20,275 nucleotides of DNA. Origin: Pelargonium nanum. Taxonomy: Eukaryota > Streptophyta > Magnoliopsida > Geraniales > Geraniaceae. Shown piece by piece: positions 17,501 to 20,275 of the stretch. Made by a program: the position numbers and the translations under genes. The DNA is taken from positions 1 through 20,275 of the forward strand of contig JAYMTF010001981.1 in NCBI GenBank assembly GCA_036897485.1, given 5' to 3'. Below the pieces are notes generated by a model. That model was given only the letters and a program-made list of their open reading frames with translations, did not search any database and had not been told where the DNA came from. The stretch's first letter is position 1, and every line of letters begins with the position of its first letter.

Positions 17501-20124
17501 AATTGACTTCGGTCTTCGGTGATTCATTAAAGATGTTGAAATATGTTTACGTTCTTGACAATATAAATTTATACTTTATTTTGAGGTTTAATATTACGCT
17601 GATCATGCAAAATTTGATCTCTGTAGATTGATGCCCATTCACAGCGTGTGTTTGAGGATCTTATTTCTGCCATTATCCCTTGTTGGCTCTCGAAGACAGA
17701 CAACACAGACAAATTGCTTCAGGTAGTGTATTTATTATGCTTAAAGTAGAGCATTTCTTCGGCAGAACTGTATTACATATTCGAACCAATTAACTGATCT
17801 ATTGATTTCCCCTCTCAGATTTTCATCAATATATTACCTGAAGTTGCGGAGCACAGAAGGATGTCCATTGTTAGATACCTTTTAAGGTATTAATAACTTA
17901 ATTAATATTTTATCTTTCACTTGATCACTTCTGCTTAATTTATTATGGTTTGCCACAGGACATTGGGAGAGCGTAGTAGCTTGGCCTCGTTGCTTGCCCT
18001 TCTTTTTCATTCACTAGTTTCAAGGAATATATTATCTGGCCTTGATGATGGTACACAAGAATCTAATGGTTTTATATCCTTAGTGGAGCGAGAGTGGGAA
18101 TATGCCTTTTCACAACAAATATGTGAGCAGTATTCTTACATAATTTGGCTTCCCTCTCTTGTTATGTTGGTTCAACGGATGGGTATGAGTGATCTGTCCC
18201 AAGAACTGAGCATGGAGCTGCTGTTGTCAATTCAATTTATCTCACATAAATTGCAAGATCCAGAATTTTCATTCAAAATCAAATCAGGGGATGATTCAGA
18301 TACAATACAGGTAAAGATCCACTTGTCCATTAATCTATTATAGTGCCATAATTTATTACTATCTATGTTGTAAAAAGCGATTCACTCTGCTATGGTTTTA
18401 ATAAGACAATAATAGGACATGATATGGGTTATAAGAAGCATTGTTTATAAAGCCTTTTCCATCCCTGAATAGTGGTGACATGGTATTTTTGATTCAAAAA
18501 TTGACACTAGTTAATAACAAACAGTTAACTTCTATGGTTTGTAGAATTTGTAGGCTTTAAGTATTGTAGTCGTCTGGCTACAGAAATTGCTTATATTTGT
18601 TTATTATTTCTGAGCTCTTATTTTGTGGTCCCAATCACTTTCTCTATCATACATGTTGCCTAGTGAACAGTGGCCTATATATAGATTTTTAGTTTAGTTT
18701 ACATGATGCCCATTTGTTCTTTTTCTTTCTTCTTTTGTTATATATAATTATATGTTGTGGTTTAGGCTGTATCTCTCCAGATTAAACATAAAAAAATACC
18801 ATCATGATCGGTTGAAGAGTCCCTTCTCAGGGGAGAAACGTGTGGACCTATGATTCACTGTGTGGTTGATTAACATCCATGTTTTTTCTTTCATTCTCTC
18901 TTCATACAAGTTCCAAAATGTATTGATATTTCATATATTGTAGCAACTTTTTTTGCAAGGCAAATGGGTTGGGTTAATGACATTAACATTTCAGGACTTG
19001 GGTACTTAGGAAATCTATCATTGTGCATTATTTTGCTTTATTCATACCCATGCTCATGGGAGTATGAATTTTTCGTGCGCTTCGTACATAATATGTCGTA
19101 TTATATTGTAGATAAGATAAGGGAGTGTTTTGCGGTTGGCAGGGTATAAAACCAACAGGGTCAGATCTGTTGATTATGTTTTGGGTTGAATATGAACATG
19201 TAAAAAAGGGGGTACGGCTGATCTTATTTTGGGTAGATTCGTTGTGTCTTAAAGGGTCTACTACTTAGCAATGCAAATTGGGGTAGAAAAAGGAAAGAGG
19301 AGAAGAAAATAGGAACTCTTCTATTTGGGATTTCTTGTATTTGAAATTTCCTTCTACCATTGAAAGAGCAGAATGTTTGGAAGGCTCTTATTATTTTTAC
19401 ATCAAACAGTTTCTTTCAAAACTGCTGTATTACATGGAGATTCAAATTTATATACTCTGCATAAAAAAATACGTGAATTTTAAATCTGAATTACATCTGA
19501 ATACTTTAGGGAAAACATAAACCACCGTCCTTCCGATTTCTGAATGAACAACTAAAATGAACAACTAAGACTTTGAACACGCCTCTTTGTGCGCATGAGC
19601 GCATCTGTGTGCGTGTCTATATATATTTGTTTTTTTAGTTTAGTGCTACCAGAGTTAGTATTACTCATAGTTGAAAGTGGAAATTCAGAACACTACAATC
19701 TATTATTTGCAAGGTCTTGTTGGTTTTGTCATTTGTTCTAAACCCTTTAGCTCATGTTTCCTTTTATTAATAGTTTTCTACCATCTTGATTCTTGCGTGA
19801 GTGAGCACGTGCTGTGTACTAAGATGCATGTATTTGATGTTCTTTGAAACATATTATTTTCTACCTTATGTTAATTAATAAATAACAATTCTGATTGGTG
19901 CTTTAAATTCATAGAGGACACTTGAAGTACTTCTAGAGCAGGTTGTTTCTGTCTCACAACTTGTTGATGCAAAAAGAAGGCAAATTCCTCATGCTATTAG
20001 AAAACTGCTGAAGGATGTTACATTTGATGTTTTGAGGACTATCACAAGGGCCATGATCCCCTCAGCATATTTCGAAGGAAGTGTTAAATTGCTAAAGCAT
20101 TCAGATAGGAATGTGCAAATGAAG
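2648..20124 (+). CDS. UTP10: U3 snoRNP/SSU-processome protein UTP10 (HEATR1/BP28-like), 34 exons, 3' end outside window
   Basis: UTP10/HEATR1 is a nucleolar scaffold of the t-UTP/UTP-A complex. It is needed for pre-rRNA transcription and for early 18S rRNA processing with U3 snoRNP. Splicing 34 exons with GT-AG introns gives one open frame of 1571 codons. The N-terminus ([33 protein letters not shown]) is family-typical. Residues about 255-370 match the U3snoRNP10 region seen in this family. The rest is alpha-helical HEAT-like sequence, with a lysine-rich GKKKKKH patch at about 1153-1159 that could serve nuclear or nucleolar import. Family members are about 2100-2200 residues, so roughly a quarter, including the C-terminal BP28CT region, lies beyond the window. 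The start has a strong context (gccATGG). No frameshift or internal stop was seen, so the gene looks functional. Identification rests on family recognition; exon boundaries come from splice signals plus frame continuity. Confidence 0.93.
3076..3289 (+). CDS. UTP10: UTP10 exon 2
   Basis: Residues 54-125, with [20 protein letters not shown] and the acidic/basic segment [16 protein letters not shown]. Acceptor TTTTCAG, donor AA|GTAAGA. This is one of the most recognisable stretches of the protein. Confidence 0.95.
3378..3473 (+). CDS. UTP10: UTP10 exon 3
   Basis: Residues 125-157, including [16 protein letters not shown] and the start of the VRIIQLLD helix. Acceptor ATCTCAG, donor GG|GTAAGT. 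Confidence 0.94.
3567..3684 (+). CDS. UTP10: UTP10 exon 4
   Basis: Residues 157-196, containing [20 protein letters not shown], a conserved family segment. Acceptor GGGTAG, donor TAT|GTGAGG. The exon ends on a complete codon. Confidence 0.94.
3773..3946 (+). CDS. UTP10: UTP10 exon 5
   Basis: Residues 197-254 ([16 protein letters not shown] through to the GCPDHK end). 174 nt, phase 0 on both sides, so skipping it would keep the frame. Its donor opens the longest intron of the gene. Confidence 0.93.
3947..6408 (+). other. Intron 5 (2462 bp), longest intron
   Basis: Donor AAG|GTATGT, acceptor ATATGTAG. The rest of the gene's introns are T-rich, but about 4040-4820 is A-rich on this strand, suggesting reverse-oriented inserted sequence. 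Short frames exist on both strands, none convincing. No gene called. Confidence 0.8.
6409..6579 (+). CDS. UTP10: UTP10 exon 6 (U3snoRNP10 region begins)
   Basis: Residues 255-311. [20 protein letters not shown] and [16 protein letters not shown] match the U3snoRNP10 domain region of UTP10/HEATR1. 171 nt, phase 0 on both sides. Confidence 0.95.
6580..7468 (+). other. Intron 6 (889 bp)
   Basis: T-rich, ordinary plant intron with no open frame or repeat of note. Confidence 0.8.
7469..7524 (+). CDS. UTP10: UTP10 exon 7
   Basis: Residues 312-330 ([18 protein letters not shown]). At 56 nt it is the smallest exon in the window. It lies between two long introns and has clear TTTCAG and AG|GTAAGT sites. 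Confidence 0.93.
7801..7890 (+). CDS. UTP10: UTP10 exon 8
   Basis: Residues 330-360 ([20 protein letters not shown]), still within the U3snoRNP10 region. 90 nt, so skipping would keep the frame. Confidence 0.93.
7983..8131 (+). CDS. UTP10: UTP10 exon 9
   Basis: Residues 360-410, including [20 protein letters not shown], then a serine-rich NSSSSES end before the intron. Acceptor TTTGCAG, donor G|GTGGGT. Confidence 0.93.
8397..8479 (+). CDS. UTP10: UTP10 exon 10
   Basis: Residues 410-437 ([20 protein letters not shown]). It ends on a full codon at GAG|GTCTGT. The next intron carries the large CT/AT microsatellite. Confidence 0.92.
8480..8583 (+). other. Intron 10 (104 bp), mostly microsatellite
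   Basis: Donor GAG|GTCTGT, acceptor TTTCAACAG. The CT/AT microsatellite takes up more than half of its length. Confidence 0.85.
8493..8551. repeat. Compound microsatellite (CT)n(AT)n
   Basis: A CT run at 8493-8530, interrupted once by CC, is followed by an AT run at 8531-8551, entirely within intron 10. Likely polymorphic in length. Confidence 0.95.
8584..8712 (+). CDS. UTP10: UTP10 exon 11
   Basis: Residues 438-480, with [17 protein letters not shown] and [10 protein letters not shown], a motif typical of the family. 129 nt, phase 0 on both sides. Confidence 0.93.
8821..8895 (+). CDS. UTP10: UTP10 exon 12
   Basis: Residues 481-505 ([20 protein letters not shown]), a HEAT-repeat-like helix continuing the HP-K-AE(I/V)R motif begun in exon 11. 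75 nt, phase 0 on both sides. Confidence 0.93.
8896..9642 (+). other. Intron 12 (747 bp)
   Basis: T-rich, no gene seen. The acceptor GGCTCAG at 9642 lacks a strong adjacent polypyrimidine tract. Confidence 0.75.
9643..9811 (+). CDS. UTP10: UTP10 exon 13
   Basis: Residues 506-562. [20 protein letters not shown] and [10 protein letters not shown] form a clear HEAT repeat. The acceptor GGCTCAG at 9642 fits the frame. The exact 5' boundary is slightly less certain than for other exons because the upstream polypyrimidine tract is poor. Confidence 0.88.
9812..10230 (+). other. Intron 13 (419 bp)
   Basis: Donor A|GTAAGT. Contains an AT/AC microsatellite region (10049-10112); otherwise unremarkable. 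Confidence 0.8.
10049..10112. repeat. TA/CA-rich microsatellite region
   Basis: TGTG followed by a TA run, then CATACACATGCACATGTATA and GTATACACACA. The two halves can partly pair (TGTGTATA with TATACACA). Confidence 0.8.
10231..10370 (+). CDS. UTP10: UTP10 exon 14
   Basis: Residues 562-608 ([17 protein letters not shown], then [18 protein letters not shown]). Acceptor TATTTGCAG; donor AAG|GTTTTA is weak. Confidence 0.92.
10508..10600 (+). CDS. UTP10: UTP10 exon 15
   Basis: Residues 609-639 ([20 protein letters not shown], then [10 protein letters not shown]). 93 nt, phase 0 on both sides. It precedes a 1.2 kb intron. Confidence 0.93.
10601..11818 (+). other. Intron 15 (1218 bp)
   Basis: AT-rich. 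A somewhat purine-rich stretch (about 11240-11340) stands out slightly. No gene, no snoRNA box pair and no recognised repeat. Confidence 0.75.
11819..11999 (+). CDS. UTP10: UTP10 exon 16
   Basis: Residues 640-700 ([20 protein letters not shown], then [14 protein letters not shown]). The acceptor AAATGCAG has an A-rich rather than T-rich run just before it. The match to plant family sequence supports the boundary. Confidence 0.92.
12000..12735 (+). other. Intron 16 (736 bp)
   Basis: Donor GTATGT, acceptor TATGTTAG. Its first ~240 bp are open in the frame of exon 16 by chance, but family alignment stops at the donor. Nothing else seen. Confidence 0.8.
12736..12833 (+). CDS. UTP10: UTP10 exon 17
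   Basis: Residues 700-732 ([20 protein letters not shown]). Acceptor TATGTTAG, donor GAG|GTAGAA. The frame joins cleanly on both sides. Confidence 0.92.
12920..13069 (+). CDS. UTP10: UTP10 exon 18
   Basis: Residues 733-782 ([20 protein letters not shown], then [14 protein letters not shown]). Donor TTG|GTTGGT is used because it keeps the frame. A second GT four bases on (GTGATA) would shift it. Confidence 0.9.
13189..13336 (+). CDS. UTP10: UTP10 exon 19
   Basis: Residues 783-832. [20 protein letters not shown] and [12 protein letters not shown] are strongly family-like. Confidence 0.94.
13337..13772 (+). other. Intron 19 (436 bp)
   Basis: T-rich intron between EEG halves of exons 19 and 20. 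No other feature seen. Confidence 0.8.
13773..13906 (+). CDS. UTP10: UTP10 exon 20
   Basis: Residues 832-876 ([20 protein letters not shown], then [13 protein letters not shown]), a HEAT repeat. Acceptor CTTGCAG, donor CAG|GTTTTT. Confidence 0.94.
14097..14175 (+). CDS. UTP10: UTP10 exon 21
   Basis: Residues 877-903 ([20 protein letters not shown]). It completes the repeat started in exon 20 (DDQ-VIRNAA). Confidence 0.94.
14266..14428 (+). CDS. UTP10: UTP10 exon 22
   Basis: Residues 903-957 ([20 protein letters not shown], then [14 protein letters not shown]). Acceptor ATGCCAG, donor AG|GTCAGT. Confidence 0.92.
14429..14892 (+). other. Intron 22 (464 bp)
   Basis: T-rich, with donor GTCAGT and a good TTTTTCAG acceptor. 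No other feature seen. Confidence 0.8.
14893..14968 (+). CDS. UTP10: UTP10 exon 23
   Basis: Residues 957-982 ([20 protein letters not shown]). Short exon with clear TTTTTCAG and AAG|GTTTGC sites. Confidence 0.92.
15134..15304 (+). CDS. UTP10: UTP10 exon 24
   Basis: Residues 983-1039 ([20 protein letters not shown], then [15 protein letters not shown]). 171 nt, phase 0 on both sides. Confidence 0.94.
15387..15455 (+). CDS. UTP10: UTP10 exon 25
   Basis: Residues 1040-1062 ([20 protein letters not shown]). 69 nt, phase 0 on both sides, between two of the shortest introns (82 and 81 nt). Confidence 0.93.
15537..15641 (+). CDS. UTP10: UTP10 exon 26
   Basis: Residues 1063-1097 ([20 protein letters not shown], then [10 protein letters not shown]). 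105 nt, phase 0 on both sides. Confidence 0.93.
15642..16304 (+). other. Intron 26 (663 bp)
   Basis: AT-rich. A TTGATGA near-match to a box C at about 16080 has no box D at a suitable distance. No other feature seen. Confidence 0.75.
16305..16394 (+). CDS. UTP10: UTP10 exon 27
   Basis: Residues 1098-1127 ([20 protein letters not shown], then REAFLRLN), a HEAT repeat. 90 nt, phase 0 on both sides. Confidence 0.94.
16554..16765 (+). CDS. UTP10: UTP10 exon 28, lysine-rich patch
   Basis: Residues 1128-1198. It carries [20 protein letters not shown], then GKKKKKH (about 1153-1159) in a charged, probably disordered loop, and returns to helix at [16 protein letters not shown]. The basic run could contribute to nucleolar targeting (inference). 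Confidence 0.93.
16803..16944 (+). repeat. Tandem duplication at the 3' end of intron 28
   Basis: Copy 1 (16803-16888, 86 bp) and copy 2 (16889-16944, 56 bp) share a 5' part (16803-16832 and 16889-16918, identical over 30 bp) and a similar 28 bp 3' part. They differ by a 30 bp block present only in copy 1. Copy 2 ends four bases before the acceptor of exon 29. Confidence 0.9.
16949..17159 (+). CDS. UTP10: UTP10 exon 29
   Basis: Residues 1198-1268 ([20 protein letters not shown], a Ser-rich linker with [11 protein letters not shown], then [17 protein letters not shown]). Its acceptor lies directly after the duplicated segment in intron 28. Confidence 0.93.
17286..17468 (+). CDS. UTP10: UTP10 exon 30
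   Basis: Residues 1269-1329 ([20 protein letters not shown], then [20 protein letters not shown]), strongly family-like. 183 nt, phase 0 on both sides. Confidence 0.95.
17627..17722 (+). CDS. UTP10: UTP10 exon 31
   Basis: Residues 1330-1361 ([20 protein letters not shown]). 96 nt, phase 0 on both sides. Confidence 0.94.
17819..17886 (+). CDS. UTP10: UTP10 exon 32
   Basis: Residues 1362-1384 ([20 protein letters not shown]). It precedes the shortest intron (72 nt). Confidence 0.95.
17959..18310 (+). CDS. UTP10: UTP10 exon 33
   Basis: Residues 1384-1501. The longest exon (352 nt), with [40 protein letters not shown] and [17 protein letters not shown]. Donor CAG|GTAAAG. Confidence 0.95.
18311..19914 (+). 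other. Intron 33 (1604 bp)
   Basis: Second longest intron. It contains a less AT-rich region at about 18960-19290 and a GCGCATGAGCGCAT inverted/alternating segment near 19591, followed by TGTGTGCGTG and TATATATAT. No gene called. Confidence 0.75.
19020..19230. repeat. Possible degraded dispersed-repeat remnant in intron 33
   Basis: Phrases such as TTTCGTGCGCTTCGTAC, TATGTCGTATTATATTG and CAACAGGGTCAGATCTGTTG recall a common plant interspersed repeat rich in CGTGTCGTGT and GGGTC motifs, with CpG decay. Recognition is by general resemblance only. Confidence 0.25.
19915..20124 (+). CDS. UTP10: UTP10 exon 34 (last in window)
   Basis: Residues 1502-1571 ([20 protein letters not shown], then [18 protein letters not shown]). 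The final [12 protein letters not shown] is a HEAT-repeat turn that must continue in exon 35 outside the window. Donor AAG|GTATTT. Confidence 0.93.
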
Positions 20125-20275
20125 GTATTTTACTTGTTGAAATAACAGTTCATATTCATAACTTGTTACTGTGCTTTCAGAATGGTTTTGTTCCATACTT
20201 GGAATCAAAATCAATTTGGTGCCTATAAAATTGTATTATGACATTTATGATAATATTTGACATATCTTTCTCTCC
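20125..20275 (+). other. Intron 34, 5' part only
   Basis: Begins GTATTT after exon 34 and runs off the window. No further exon is seen before the edge. Confidence 0.8.

Noticed and set aside
1..20275. Bacterial-type systems, CRISPR arrays, tRNA or rRNA genes
   Set aside because: None seen. Sequence is plant nuclear DNA with a single intron-rich housekeeping gene.

Overview
This is nuclear DNA from a plant, most likely a woody eudicot. It has AT-rich, U-rich GT-AG introns, CT/AT microsatellites and degraded plant-type transposon sequence. The style of the upstream repeats vaguely suggests a Rosaceae-like genome, but that is only an impression.

The window holds one recognisable gene on the + strand: the plant orthologue of UTP10 (human HEATR1/BP28), a very large HEAT/armadillo-repeat protein of the U3 snoRNP/t-UTP part of the small-subunit processome. 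I could thread 34 coding exons from the ATG at 2648 to 20124. All splice sites are GT-AG and the reading frame stays open through 4713 nt (1571 codons). The gene runs off the right edge inside intron 34. The remaining C-terminal HEAT repeats, the BP28CT-type domain and the stop codon lie outside the window.

Layout: 1-620 carries two diverged direct copies of a ~225 bp sequence. 621-1252 is AT-rich with no gene seen. 1253-2350 is a ~1.1 kb element with long (~200 bp) imperfect terminal inverted repeats, resembling a non-autonomous Mutator-like or foldback transposon, which may carry a GC-richer captured fragment. 2351-2647 is the compact promoter and 5' leader. It has two site II boxes (TGGGCY), two telo-boxes and a pyrimidine-rich leader, the signature of plant ribosome-biogenesis genes, which fits the encoded protein. 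2648-20275 is the UTP10 gene. Its long introns (5, 6, 12, 15, 16, 26, 33) hold no convincing second gene or intronic snoRNA.

I found no new biological system. The best second-look items are the transposon abutting the site II/telo-box promoter, a tandem duplication at the 3' splice site of intron 28, a compound microsatellite filling more than half of the short intron 10, and an A-rich, apparently reverse-oriented block in intron 5.
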